Source of the DNA: Idiomarina sp. UBA6142
Lineage (GTDB): Bacteria; Pseudomonadota; Gammaproteobacteria; Enterobacterales; Alteromonadaceae
Assembly: GCA_002423905.1 (NCBI GenBank)
Contig: DIVC01000085.1
Location: 13,523 to 35,990 of the forward strand
DNA: 22,468 nucleotides
Direction: 5' to 3'
In this document: positions 7,553 through 15,219 of the stretch, piece after piece
Layout: each line of letters opens with the position of its first letter
Numbering within the stretch: the stretch's first letter is position 1
Position numbers and translations under genes: made by a program
Notes under the pieces: generated by a model
What the model was told of the DNA's origin: nothing
Databases searched by the model: none
Seen by the model: the letters and a program-made list of their open reading frames with translations, nothing else

Positions 7553-8248
7553 ATGAAAAAATCTTATGTTGCTAGTGCCTTAGTATTAGCATTTGCCACC
7601 GCACCGGCATTAGCCGATATCAGCGTTAATGTCGGTGCTATTGGTGTCATGCCAAGCGATAGCAGCAGCTCATTGAATGTGGTGGAACAATTAGCCGGTC
7701 TCCCAGCTGGATCAACCGGCGTGAATGTAAACACCAATACTCAGCTGGGTTTGACCTTTGACTATAAGTTAAGCCCGCAGTGGACTGTTGAACTGATTGC
7801 CGCCACTCCGTTTAGCCATGATATCTACGCTAACGGCGCGCTGGCTGGTTTGAAAGTCGGTAAAACCAAGCATTTGCCACCTACTTTGTTGGCTCAATAT
7901 CATTTCCCAATGTCTAACGATCGCTTCGATCCATTTGTTGGCGTAGGCGTGAACTACACTTGGTTTTTTAGCGAAAAAGTAGATGGTGCGTTAGTCAGCG
8001 CGTTGGAAGGCTTGGGCGCAACCACGCCTGCCGATGATATCAGCTTAACCCTCAAAAATAGCTGGGGTTATGCGCTGCAAGCGGGTGTAAACATCAAGCT
8101 AGATGACAGCTGGGGCTTGCATTTTATGGTCAGCAAAATGGACATTGATACCGTCGGTTCGGTTAAAGTGAATGGCGCCACGGTCCAAACCGTTGATGTC
8201 AGTATCGATCCAGTAGTTGCTATGGCCGGTATTCGCTATACCTTTTAA
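7553..8248 (+). CDS. ompW: OmpW family outer-membrane protein
   Basis: This is an eight-stranded beta-barrel of the outer membrane thought to pass small hydrophobic molecules. The protein starts with MKKSYVASALVLAFATAPALA, a classical signal peptide cut after residue 21. Family features follow: NTNTQLGLTFDYKLSPQWTVELIAATPFSHDI near 62-93, LPPTLLAQYHF and FDPFVGVGVNYTWFF in the middle, and a C-terminal strand ending in phenylalanine (AGIRYTF). The open frame extends up to 7466, but the true start is ATG 7553, with AAGGAG at 7540-7545; the longer reading would run through the FNR promoter. The length of 231 residues suits OmpW. It lies after the haem protein but has its own promoter and terminator. 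Confidence 0.93.
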   Translation: MKKSYVASALVLAFATAPALADISVNVGAIGVMPSDSSSSLNVVEQLAGLPAGSTGVNVNTNTQLGLTFDYKLSPQWTVELIAATPFSHDIYANGALAGLKVGKTKHLPPTLLAQYHFPMSNDRFDPFVGVGVNYTWFFSEKVDGALVSALEGLGATTPADDISLTLKNSWGYALQAGVNIKLDDSWGLHFMVSKMDIDTVGSVKVNGATVQTVDVSIDPVVAMAGIRYTF

Positions 8249-8268
8249 ATTGCGTAGCATAGTTTCAG

Positions 8269-8297
8269 AAAGCGACCTTACGGGTCGCTTTTTTTTT
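8269..8297 (+). terminator. Rho-independent terminator after ompW
   Basis: AAAGCGACC and GGTCGCTTT form a 9-bp stem with a five-base loop, followed by a run of T to 8297. It lies 20 bases beyond the ompW stop and closes that transcript. Confidence 0.93.
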
Positions 8298-8375
8298 GAC
8301 TGATCCATTATTTTAGTTTTTACTTAATTAATAGGGTGCTAACCTAGATAATGACGCAATAGCAAGGAGTTCTGC

Positions 8376-9248
8376 ATGAGCAATGCCATAGTCAAAGCCT
8401 TTCTCGACACTGATAGCGAAACCTTCAGCTACGTGATGCATTGCCCGCTCACACATCAGGCGGCAGTGATTGATCCGGTGCTTGATTTTGACTATAAGTC
8501 AGGCCGCACCAGCAACCAGGGTGCGCAGCGCATGGTTGATTATGTGGTTGAGCAGCAGTTGCAGGTGCAATGGATTTTGGAAACCCACGCGCATGCCGAT
8601 CATCTTTCTGCGGCACCGTTCATCAAAGCACAACTGGGCGGCCATATTGGTATTGGTGAGCATATTCGTGAGGTGCAGAAAATCTTTAAAGAGGTGTTTA
8701 ATCTTGAGAAAGAATTTTTGCCAAATGGTGCACAGTTCGATCGTTTGTTTGCCGATGGCGAGCAGTTTAAGATTGGTGAACTAACAGTTCGTGTGCTTCA
8801 CACCCCAGGCCATACTCCAGCCGACCTAGCGTACATTGTCGATGAGCAGATCGCGTTTGTCGGCGATACCTTGTTTATGCCTGACGTCGGAACAGCACGC
8901 TGTGACTTCCCTGGCGGCAGTGCGGCTACACTTTATGCATCAATTCAAAAAATTCTAGCACTACCGGATAGTACGCAAATTTATTTATGCCATGATTACC
9001 CGCCTGAAGGCTCTGGTCGCGAGCATGAATTTATGACCACTGTGGGCGCCCAGAAACGCGAAAGCAAACATGTTAAGCAAGGTGTGACTGCGGCTGAGTT
9101 CGTCGCCATGCGCGAAGCGCGTGATGCAACCTTGCCAATGCCACGGTTAATCTTGCCCTCAATTCAGGTTAATATTCGCGCTGGCAATCTGCCACCGGCG
9201 GATGATAGCGGCAAGGTCTATCTTAAATTGCCACTGAATTTGTTGTAG
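8376..9248 (+). CDS. MBL-fold hydrolase, persulfide dioxygenase (Blh/ETHE1-like)
   Basis: This metallo-beta-lactamase-fold enzyme closely resembles the bacterial Blh/ETHE1-type persulfide dioxygenases, which oxidise glutathione persulfide to sulfite. Metal-binding motifs are THAHADH (His71, His73, Asp75, His76), His146 in HTPGHTP, Asp164 in GDTLFMPDVGTARCDFPGG and His205 in LCHDYPP. The stretches AVIDPVLDFDYKSGRTS and ILETHAHADHLSAAPFIK are typical of the Blh branch. The length of 290 residues is right and no rhodanese domain is fused. AAGGAG lies six bases before the ATG. The gene is alone between the ompW terminator and ppk1; neither a BigR-type repressor nor a sulfide:quinone reductase is in view. 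A glyoxalase II role is less likely because of the DFPGG and Blh-type N-terminal region. This is unrelated to the carotenoid-cleaving Blh of rhodopsin clusters. Confidence 0.85.
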   Translation: MSNAIVKAFLDTDSETFSYVMHCPLTHQAAVIDPVLDFDYKSGRTSNQGAQRMVDYVVEQQLQVQWILETHAHADHLSAAPFIKAQLGGHIGIGEHIREVQKIFKEVFNLEKEFLPNGAQFDRLFADGEQFKIGELTVRVLHTPGHTPADLAYIVDEQIAFVGDTLFMPDVGTARCDFPGGSAATLYASIQKILALPDSTQIYLCHDYPPEGSGREHEFMTTVGAQKRESKHVKQGVTAAEFVAMREARDATLPMPRLILPSIQVNIRAGNLPPADDSGKVYLKLPLNLL

Positions 9249-9256
9249 TCGCAAAA

Positions 9257-9274
9257 ATGTCACAAAAGCGTCAT
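9257..9274 (+). promoter_or_regulatory. Candidate Pho box upstream of ppk1
   Basis: ATGTCAC-AAAA-GCGTCAT matches 14 of 18 positions of the PhoB consensus pattern CTGTCAT-AWAW-CTGTCAT, with the two TGTCA-like repeats 11 bases apart. A -10-like TAGGAT lies at 9296-9301, about one helical turn further away than usual. Phosphate control of ppk-ppx is known in several gammaproteobacteria. Confidence 0.6.
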
Positions 9275-9331
9275 ATTTCTTCGTGCTAAACCCGTTAGGA
9301 TAGACTTATCTCCACGGTTTAGCGCGGTACT

Positions 9332-11374
9332 ATGAAGTTTTATCAGCAAGAACTTAGTTGGTTAGCATTTAACGAGCGGGTCCTGCAAGAGGCCGCTGAT
9401 ACCAGCGTTCCGGTTATTGAGCGGATGCGCTTTTTGGGTATCTTTTCCAACAACATGGATGAATTCTTTCAAGTTCGCGTCGCCGATGTGCGGCGCGCCA
9501 TTTATTTCGCCCCAAGCGCCGAAGAGCGTGATGAAGCCAGCCAGTTACTGACTCGTATTCAGCAAAAAGTCATGACGTTGCAAGAGCAGTTTGACCGCGT
9601 TTATGCACAAGTCCTTGCCGCCTTGGCTGACAATCAGGTCAATATAGTCGACGATACGCAATTGAATGATAGTCAAAGACTCTGGCTAGCGGCTTACTTT
9701 CATGACAAGGTAAAGCCGCATATGGTGCCCTTGTTGATGAATGAGCGCAGCAATTTAGTGCAAATACTGAAACAAGATAAAATCTATTTATGTGTTGAAC
9801 TGACTTTTCAGCAGCAACTCAGTTATGCGGCAATTGAAGTGCCTACCGATCATTTACATCGTTTTGTTGAGTTACCACGCGCCCGCGGTAGCAAGGCAGT
9901 TAGTGTCATTTTGCTCGACCATATTGTCGCTACGCATTTACCTGATTTGCTGCAAGGGGTGGTCGCTTTTGATGAGCTCAGCTACTTTTCCTTCAAAGTG
10001 ACTCGTGATGCCGATTACCGGATCCCCCATGACATTGACCAGAGCATCCTTGAACGCATGGAGGAAGGAATAAAACAACGTTTTCGCGCCGATCCGGTGC
10101 GATTGGTCTATGACAAGCGGATGCCCGGCAAAATGCTACGGTTCTTATGTGATGGATTAGATATGGACGCTTATGACTCTATTGTCGGCGGTGGTCGTTA
10201 TCGAAATACTCGAGACTTTGCTCAATTTCAGCAATTAGGTGGGGCTAAATTGGTTCATCGACCGCAGCAGTTACTTCGGCATCCTGCCTTCGATAATCAC
10301 ACGAATGTATTTGATGCCGTAGCAGCGGCTGATGTATTGCTCTTTTTTCCCTATCATAGTTTTAATGCGGTCACCGAGTTCGTCCGCCAATCGGCCTATG
10401 ATCCAGCGGTGACGCGGATCGCAATTTGTATCTATCGCGTCGCACGTGATTCACGGTTAATTCATGCCTTGATGGATGCTGTACGGAACGGTAAGCATGT
10501 CACGGTCATGGTGGAACTTCGGGCGCGTTTTGATGAAGAAGCCAATATCGAATGGTCGAAGGAAATGACCGATGCGGGTATTCGCGTTATTTTTGGTATT
10601 CAAGGGCTTAAGGCGCATGCCAAGTTATTGCTAGTGCACCGAATGGAACAAGGCCAAGTGCGTCGTTATGGTTATCTTGGTACGGGTAATTTTAACGAGA
10701 AAACGGCAGAAATTTATACCGACTTTGGTTTGTTCACCGCGCATCCGACGATTTGTTTTGAAATTGAGCAAGTATTCCAGTATCTCGAGCAGCCATATCG
10801 ACGTTATGATTTCCATGAACTCTTAGTATCCCCGGTGAATACTCGCGAGCGACTGGAAGCCGCCATTGATGCTGAAATAGAGGCGGCACAGCGTGGGTTG
10901 CCGGCTGAGATATTTATTAAAGTAAATAATCTCGTGGATGAAGCACTCATTGTCAGGTTGTATCGGGCCAGTCGAGCGGGTGTAAAAATACGGGCTCTAG
11001 TGCGCGGCATGTGCGCGTTACGAGCCGGGGTAGCGGGTCTTAGTGATCATATTGAAGTGCGCAGTATTGTCGATAGGTTTTTAGAGCATGCTCGCGTGTT
11101 TATATTTCATAATGGCGGTCAGTCACGCATCTACATTTCTTCTGCCGATTGGATGAAGCGCAATATTGATCGACGGGTAGAGGCAAGTTGCCCCATTCAT
11201 GATGAAAAGGCACGTACTAGCGTGCTGGGTATTATGGAGTTGCAATGGCGTGACAACTGCAAAGCACGCATTATTGACGCCGAACAAAGTAACCCGTATG
11301 TCATGTCAAAGCGACCTAAAGTCAGTTCGCAACGAGCTATTTATAGTTTTTTAAAACGTCAACAGACTGAGTAA
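9332..11374 (+). CDS. ppk1: Polyphosphate kinase 1
   Basis: This enzyme reversibly transfers the gamma phosphate of ATP to polyphosphate. The 680 residues cover the N-terminal domain (QQELSWLAFNERVLQEA and FLGIFSNNMDEFFQVRVADVRR), the head domain and the two phospholipase-D-like C-terminal domains. The autophosphorylated histidine is His429 in GLKAHAKLLLVHR, followed by YGYLGTGNFNEKTAEIYTDFGLFT. Near the C-terminus are IRALVRGMCALRAG and SSADWMKRNIDRRVEASCPI, both typical of PPK1. The start has no strong ribosome-binding site (GCGCGGTACT precedes ATG), but the MKFYQQELSWLAFN beginning fits the family. It is followed after five bases by ppx, so the two form an operon, with a candidate Pho box upstream. 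Confidence 0.97.
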   Translation: MKFYQQELSWLAFNERVLQEAADTSVPVIERMRFLGIFSNNMDEFFQVRVADVRRAIYFAPSAEERDEASQLLTRIQQKVMTLQEQFDRVYAQVLAALADNQVNIVDDTQLNDSQRLWLAAYFHDKVKPHMVPLLMNERSNLVQILKQDKIYLCVELTFQQQLSYAAIEVPTDHLHRFVELPRARGSKAVSVILLDHIVATHLPDLLQGVVAFDELSYFSFKVTRDADYRIPHDIDQSILERMEEGIKQRFRADPVRLVYDKRMPGKMLRFLCDGLDMDAYDSIVGGGRYRNTRDFAQFQQLGGAKLVHRPQQLLRHPAFDNHTNVFDAVAAADVLLFFPYHSFNAVTEFVRQSAYDPAVTRIAICIYRVARDSRLIHALMDAVRNGKHVTVMVELRARFDEEANIEWSKEMTDAGIRVIFGIQGLKAHAKLLLVHRMEQGQVRRYGYLGTGNFNEKTAEIYTDFGLFTAHPTICFEIEQVFQYLEQPYRRYDFHELLVSPVNTRERLEAAIDAEIEAAQRGLPAEIFIKVNNLVDEALIVRLYRASRAGVKIRALVRGMCALRAGVAGLSDHIEVRSIVDRFLEHARVFIFHNGGQSRIYISSADWMKRNIDRRVEASCPIHDEKARTSVLGIMELQWRDNCKARIIDAEQSNPYVMSKRPKVSSQRAIYSFLKRQQTE

Positions 11375-11379
11375 TCATC

Positions 11380-12894
11380 ATGACCGATCCACATTTATCG
11401 AGTCTCGATAACCCCGATTTACCGCAGTTTGCAGCACTCGACTTGGGATCGAATAGTTTTCATTTATTGATTGCACGGGTGGATAATCATAGTTTACAGC
11501 CGCTCTTGCGACTCAAACAACGGGTCTGTATGGGGGCTGGCTTTAAACATCAACAGCTGAGCAATAAAGCGATGCAACGAGGGCTAGAAGCATTAGCCGT
11601 TTGTGCACAAAAATTGCAGGGCTTTAGCCCTGATCAAGTGCGTGTTGTTGCTACCCATACCTTTCGCGAGGCCATAAATAGCGATATTTTTCTGGCTAAG
11701 GCAGCCAGTGTCCTGGCGTTCCCAATTGAAATTATCTCTGGTCATGAAGAAGCTCGCTTGATTTACACCGGAGTGGCACAAACAACCGTGAGTGAAGGCA
11801 AACGTCTAGTCATTGATATTGGCGGCGGAAGCACAGAATTTGCTGGCGGCACAGGTTTTAATGCCAGTAAGTTAGTTTCAGTGAGTATGGGCTGTATCAG
11901 CTACAGCGAAGCTTATTTTGGGCAAGGTAAGATCAGCAAAAAGCGCTTTGATAGAGCGGTGATTGCCACCCGCCGTGCGTTAGAACCAGTCGCCAGTGAA
12001 CTGCGTAAATTTGCAAAAGATCAGGTGATCGGAACTTCTGGAACCATTCGTGCTATAGCCCAATGGGCTGGCAGTAAGTCAGGCCAAACACCACACCAAA
12101 TCACGCGCTTAGGATTGCTTGCTTGTGTGGATGAATTGCTGTCTCACCAGCATCTTGAGGGTATGCAATTGGCCGGTGTTGATAGCGAGCGAGTTGGTGT
12201 GATTTCAGGAGGTTTAGCTATTTTGCTTGGGCTCATGGATGAGCTCGATATTGATCGCTTAGAACCACATGATGCGGCGTTGCGTGAAGGTGTTTTATAT
12301 GAGCTGGCTGAACAGGTGTTGTATCATGACGACGTGCGCCAGCGAACCATTGAAAGCCTTGCGTTGCGATATTCGATAGATAGAGAACAAGCCACGCGAG
12401 TGCAACAGACAGCATTGGATTTGCTCGAACAAGTGGCAACAGAGTGGCGGTTGCAAGAACGTCAATGGCGGCAATTATTAAGTTGGGCCGCATTACTGCA
12501 CGAAGTCGGCTTGCAGATAAATTTTAGTGCCCGTCAGCGTCATGCTGGTTATATTCTGCAGCACAGTGACATGCCTGGATTCAATAAAGAGCAACAGGCA
12601 TTGTTAGCCGCATTAGTGCGCCACTATCGCAAAAAGGTCGAGCTGGTCGATATCCCAGAACTTCAACTCTATCATCAGCACCATGTGTTGCGATTATTGG
12701 CTCTATTGCGGCTGGCTGTGATCTTCAATACCGATCGACAAACGTCACAGTTATTACTGAAAACCTTTGCTAGCAAAGATGTGCTGTTGCTGACCCTGAC
12801 GCCACAAGGGCGGGCTAATCCAACCTTGATTGCCGACTTAGACGCAGAAACCAAGCAGCTATTAAAGCTTGGCATAACCTTACGCTGGGAATAG
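11380..12894 (+). CDS. ppx: Exopolyphosphatase (Ppx/GppA family)
   Basis: This enzyme removes terminal phosphate from polyphosphate and in the GppA branch also acts on pppGpp. The ASKHA-fold core shows AALDLGSNSFHLLIARV (near residues 18-34), ISGHEEARLIY with Glu123 as the probable catalytic base, and the phosphate-binding DIGGGSTEF with Asp146 and Glu153. A C-terminal HD-like domain has LLHEVGLQINFSARQRHAGYIL. The length of 504 residues is close to E. coli Ppx. It starts five bases after the ppk1 stop with only a weak ribosome-binding site, so translation may be coupled to ppk1. Its place behind ppk1 favours Ppx over GppA. Confidence 0.93.
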   Translation: MTDPHLSSLDNPDLPQFAALDLGSNSFHLLIARVDNHSLQPLLRLKQRVCMGAGFKHQQLSNKAMQRGLEALAVCAQKLQGFSPDQVRVVATHTFREAINSDIFLAKAASVLAFPIEIISGHEEARLIYTGVAQTTVSEGKRLVIDIGGGSTEFAGGTGFNASKLVSVSMGCISYSEAYFGQGKISKKRFDRAVIATRRALEPVASELRKFAKDQVIGTSGTIRAIAQWAGSKSGQTPHQITRLGLLACVDELLSHQHLEGMQLAGVDSERVGVISGGLAILLGLMDELDIDRLEPHDAALREGVLYELAEQVLYHDDVRQRTIESLALRYSIDREQATRVQQTALDLLEQVATEWRLQERQWRQLLSWAALLHEVGLQINFSARQRHAGYILQHSDMPGFNKEQQALLAALVRHYRKKVELVDIPELQLYHQHHVLRLLALLRLAVIFNTDRQTSQLLLKTFASKDVLLLTLTPQGRANPTLIADLDAETKQLLKLGITLRWE

Positions 12895-12952
12895 TTACTT
12901 GACGGCAGCTGCTAGATGTCGCTAGTTTAGGGCACCACTCTTACTTTGTTTA

Positions 12953-13576
12953 ATGTATCCGATGGCTATTATTGCAAGCTACTGTATTGATATTGCCGCT
13001 CAGTTTAAGTTTTTAGCACGCTTCAATAGTTCTGAAGACCACGTACAGGCGCAACACTATACCAATTCGCAACGGCGTCAGCAGTTTCTTGCCGCGCGTG
13101 CGCTATTGCGCTGGCTGGTGCAGCGGCGTATACCGAGTGACCTGCCAGTACAGATTCTTAAATATGCCAACGGTGCCCCTTATCTATTACTCGGTGAGCA
13201 AGCCATGAGTTGCTCTATTTCACATACCGACAATGCGGTATTGGTCGGTATGAGCACTTGCGCCGAGCACTTTGGCGTGGATATTGAGCGGTTTGATCAG
13301 CGGCGCTGGCAAAATACCCCAGTAATAGCCAAGTATCAGCACGGTATGATGGGTGGTGTTGGAGCCGAATCGTTAGCACGAGCGCAGCGCTGGAACGTCG
13401 CTGAAGCAGTGGTTAAAGCGGAACAGGGCAAATTACTTGAGGTATTGCAACGGCAGCCCGCGCCATTACTAGCGCAGGCGAGTTTGGGCCAAGTCGGGGT
13501 TTATTGCTACGCAATTTATCATCCAGATTGTCCAGCCACTGACGTTAACGTAGTACCTGTTGCAACCACTGACTGA
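12953..13576 (+). CDS. 4'-phosphopantetheinyl transferase, Sfp type
   Basis: The enzyme moves phosphopantetheine from coenzyme A to a serine of a carrier protein. Family motifs are FLAARALLRWLV near residues 45-56, CSISHTDNAVLVG (87-99), FGVDIERF with the magnesium ligands Asp110 and Glu112, and RWNVAEAVVKAEQGK with Glu151 and Lys155. The usual W-x-x-KEA reads W-x-x-AEA here, so the lysine before the glutamate is missing while the glutamate is kept. The 207 residues fit a compact Sfp/AcpT-type protein. No polyketide or non-ribosomal peptide genes are in the window; the natural partner could be a lipid-synthesis carrier. The ATG at 12953 has no clear ribosome-binding site and ATG 12962 is an alternative. 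The 3' end overlaps trxC tail to tail by 32 bases. Confidence 0.85.
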   Translation: MYPMAIIASYCIDIAAQFKFLARFNSSEDHVQAQHYTNSQRRQQFLAARALLRWLVQRRIPSDLPVQILKYANGAPYLLLGEQAMSCSISHTDNAVLVGMSTCAEHFGVDIERFDQRRWQNTPVIAKYQHGMMGGVGAESLARAQRWNVAEAVVKAEQGKLLEVLQRQPAPLLAQASLGQVGVYCYAIYHPDCPATDVNVVPVATTD

Positions 13577-13976
13577 ATTGGCCAGCCGACATAGCACCCG
13601 CTTGGCGGGCGACTTCTTGACCGTTTTTGAGTACCAATAGTGTTGGAATACTGCGTATAGCATAGTGTTGTGCCACAGTCGGTTGTTGCTCAGTACTTAC
13701 TTTAATAAAACGCGCTTGTTCGGAGAAGTTTGCCGCAACTTGCTCGAAGATCGGCGCAAATTGCTGGCATGGCCCGCACCAGCTGGCCCAAAAATCAATC
13801 ACCACCGGTAAGTCACTGTCCCGATGTGCGGGCAGCTGATCGGCGCTCACGGCAAAGGCTTTGCCAGGGAATAACGGTTGTTTGCAACGACCGCACTGAG
13901 CTTCACTTTTGCGCTTATCGACGGGCAACCTATTCTTACTGTGGCAATGCGGGCAGGCAACGATCATAGTTTGCAT
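13545..13976 (-). CDS. trxC: Thioredoxin 2
   Basis: This is a cytoplasmic thiol-disulfide reductase of the TrxC type. An N-terminal zinc ribbon has the pairs Cys8/Cys11 (ACPHC) and Cys28/Cys31 (CGRC). The thioredoxin domain follows with active site WCGPC (Cys67, Cys70), the cis-proline loop SIPTLLVLKNG and the closing helix. The 143 residues match E. coli TrxC. In E. coli this gene belongs to the OxyR response; no convincing OxyR site is seen here. GAGGA lies five bases before the ATG at 13976. The end overlaps the phosphopantetheinyl transferase gene by 32 bases on the other strand. Confidence 0.95.
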   Translation of the reverse strand: MQTMIVACPHCHSKNRLPVDKRKSEAQCGRCKQPLFPGKAFAVSADQLPAHRDSDLPVVIDFWASWCGPCQQFAPIFEQVAANFSEQARFIKVSTEQQPTVAQHYAIRSIPTLLVLKNGQEVARQAGAMSAGQFSQWLQQVLR

Positions 13977-14056
13977 AAAGAATCCTCAGTTATGGTGATG
14001 GCTGCAATCAATCTGTGCTATATATGGAGTGATAATAAACCAATTTAAAGGGGTAT

Positions 14057-14257
14057 ATGATGACAAATGTAGGTGGTATTGATCGCGTTTTACGCGCGCT
14101 TATCGGTTTGGCGCTGATTGCGTTTGGCGTTGTTTACGGCAACTACTGGTGGATACTTGGTTTAGTCCTGCTGGGTACCGCAGTATTTCGCTTCTGTGGT
14201 TTGTATAAGCTGCTGGGGGTATCGACGTGCCCATTGGCGAATAAGCCAACTAACTAA
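14057..14257 (+). CDS. DUF2892 (YgaP-type) small inner-membrane protein
   Basis: This 66-residue protein has two membrane segments (about residues 12-29 and 31-48) and the family ending CGLYKLLGVSTCPL, with Cys47 and Cys58 flanking the loop. The DUF2892/YgaP transmembrane family is often linked to rhodanese or sulfur genes, but no such gene adjoins it here. The start has AAAGGGG close to the first ATG; the second ATG at 14060 would give better spacing. Its function is unknown. It is divergent from trxC, with an 80-base gap holding both promoters. Confidence 0.85.
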   Translation: MMTNVGGIDRVLRALIGLALIAFGVVYGNYWWILGLVLLGTAVFRFCGLYKLLGVSTCPLANKPTN

Positions 14258-14338
14258 CTAGGTTGACTCAGCCATCGCTGTTGCAGCAAACACCAGTGCC
14301 GAAGCGACGATAATAGGAATACTTGTTTGCCATTCCAT
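14258..14338 (-). CDS. Possible 26-residue single-pass membrane peptide
   Basis: An ATG at 14338 opens 26 codons ending at TAG 14258-14260. The peptide is a short polar head (MEWQTS) followed by a hydrophobic run, IPIIVASALVFAATAMA, and the tail EST. GAGGT lies five bases before the start. The stop abuts the stop of the DUF2892 gene on the other strand. It looks like a small membrane protein or a signal-peptide-like leader, but such a short frame can occur by chance and I do not recognise a family. Confidence 0.3.
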   Translation of the reverse strand: MEWQTSIPIIVASALVFAATAMAEST

Positions 14339-14534
14339 AAGGACCTCTGGCTTGGGCCAGCACCATGCGGATTGCTGTAGCACGATGCTGATTCTTTAAG
14401 CGCTTGACCTTAGGCTGAATTAAGTCCGGCAACAACTATACCATTTGTCATATTTGCGTAGGAAGCTTCGGTACTTCCGTGGTAAAGTGGGGCTATTCAA
14501 TAGACGTAAAAATACTTCATCGAAAGGACCCATC

Positions 14535-15209
14535 ATGACTCCACAACAAGCGCAGCAATTGGTGGCTATGCAGATTGCTTTCAACCAAGTGATTGACCCA
14601 GATTATCCGCAAGCACCGAAAGTAAAGCGCGATGATGTGAAAGCAATTTTAGTGGAATTGGGCGAATATTTTGATCACACCGGTTATAAATGGTGGAAAA
14701 AGCAGACCCCTGATTGGGCACAGGCGAATATGGAGTTGATTGATATTCTCCATTTTGCCATGTCAGATGCTATTGAACATGCTTGTGCAGCCGGAAATGA
14801 GCCGGCTGAAGCAGTGGGTGGCCTGATCTTACAAGGCGTCGCTGAAGAGTTACTGATTGAGGATGCGAAAGAATTAGTCGCCGCCCTTGCCGACGATGGT
14901 GATAGTGAGCACCCACTGCGTTGTGGCGACAAGTTTTTTGCCGTATTAATGCAGATGCTGATTGACGCATACGGCGACGCCGATACCGTGTATTTAACCT
15001 ACATTGGTAAGAATGCCTTGAACAACGTACGTCAATTACGCGGCTACAAGCAGGGTACGTACGTAAAAATGTGGCAAGGTGATGAAGATAACGAAGTGAT
15101 GATACGGTTGTTGGCTGCCCATAAAGAGCAAATTATTGCGCACGCTGAACCGTTACAACGTGCACAAAGCCTATTGCTGGCGCATTACGATCAGTACGTG
15201 AGCGTTTAG
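14535..15209 (+). CDS. Dimeric dUTPase (all-alpha NTP pyrophosphatase fold)
   Basis: This enzyme hydrolyses dUTP to dUMP and pyrophosphate, keeping uracil out of DNA. It belongs to the dimeric all-alpha family (dUTPase_2), unrelated to the trimeric Dut. Visible features are the metal-binding helix VKAILVELGEYFDHTGYKWWKK, ANMELIDILHFAMSDAIEHA with the ExxD pattern, and the late motif YIGKNALNNVRQLRGYKQGTYVKMW typical of the family. The open frame reaches upstream to 14445, but the start is ATG 14535 with AAAGGA in front, giving 224 residues. The last four bases overlap the stop of the RND pump gene on the other strand, inside an inverted repeat. Confidence 0.88.
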   Translation: MTPQQAQQLVAMQIAFNQVIDPDYPQAPKVKRDDVKAILVELGEYFDHTGYKWWKKQTPDWAQANMELIDILHFAMSDAIEHACAAGNEPAEAVGGLILQGVAEELLIEDAKELVAALADDGDSEHPLRCGDKFFAVLMQMLIDAYGDADTVYLTYIGKNALNNVRQLRGYKQGTYVKMWQGDEDNEVMIRLLAAHKEQIIAHAEPLQRAQSLLLAHYDQYVSV

Positions 15210-15219
15210 CTCACGTACT
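15193..15219. terminator. 11-bp perfect inverted repeat holding both stop codons of a convergent pair
   Basis: AGTACGTGAGC (15193-15203) and GCTCACGTACT (15209-15219) are perfect reverse complements with loop GTTTA. The stops of the dUTPase (TAG 15207-15209) and the RND pump (TAA at 15208-15206) overlap in the loop and right arm, so the two proteins end in the same YVS residues. It probably serves as a bidirectional terminator or 3'-end structure, though no T-run follows on either strand. Confidence 0.6.

Noticed and set aside
8376..9248. Link of the Blh-type enzyme with retinal synthesis for the proteorhodopsin
   Set aside because: The retinal-forming Blh is a membrane carotenoid dioxygenase. 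This one is a soluble metallo-beta-lactamase-fold protein with THAHADH; only the name is shared.
14445..14534. Longer N-terminus of the dUTPase (residues MSYLRRKLRYF onward)
   Set aside because: The basic leader is not family-like, and AAAGGA before ATG 14535 is a better start.
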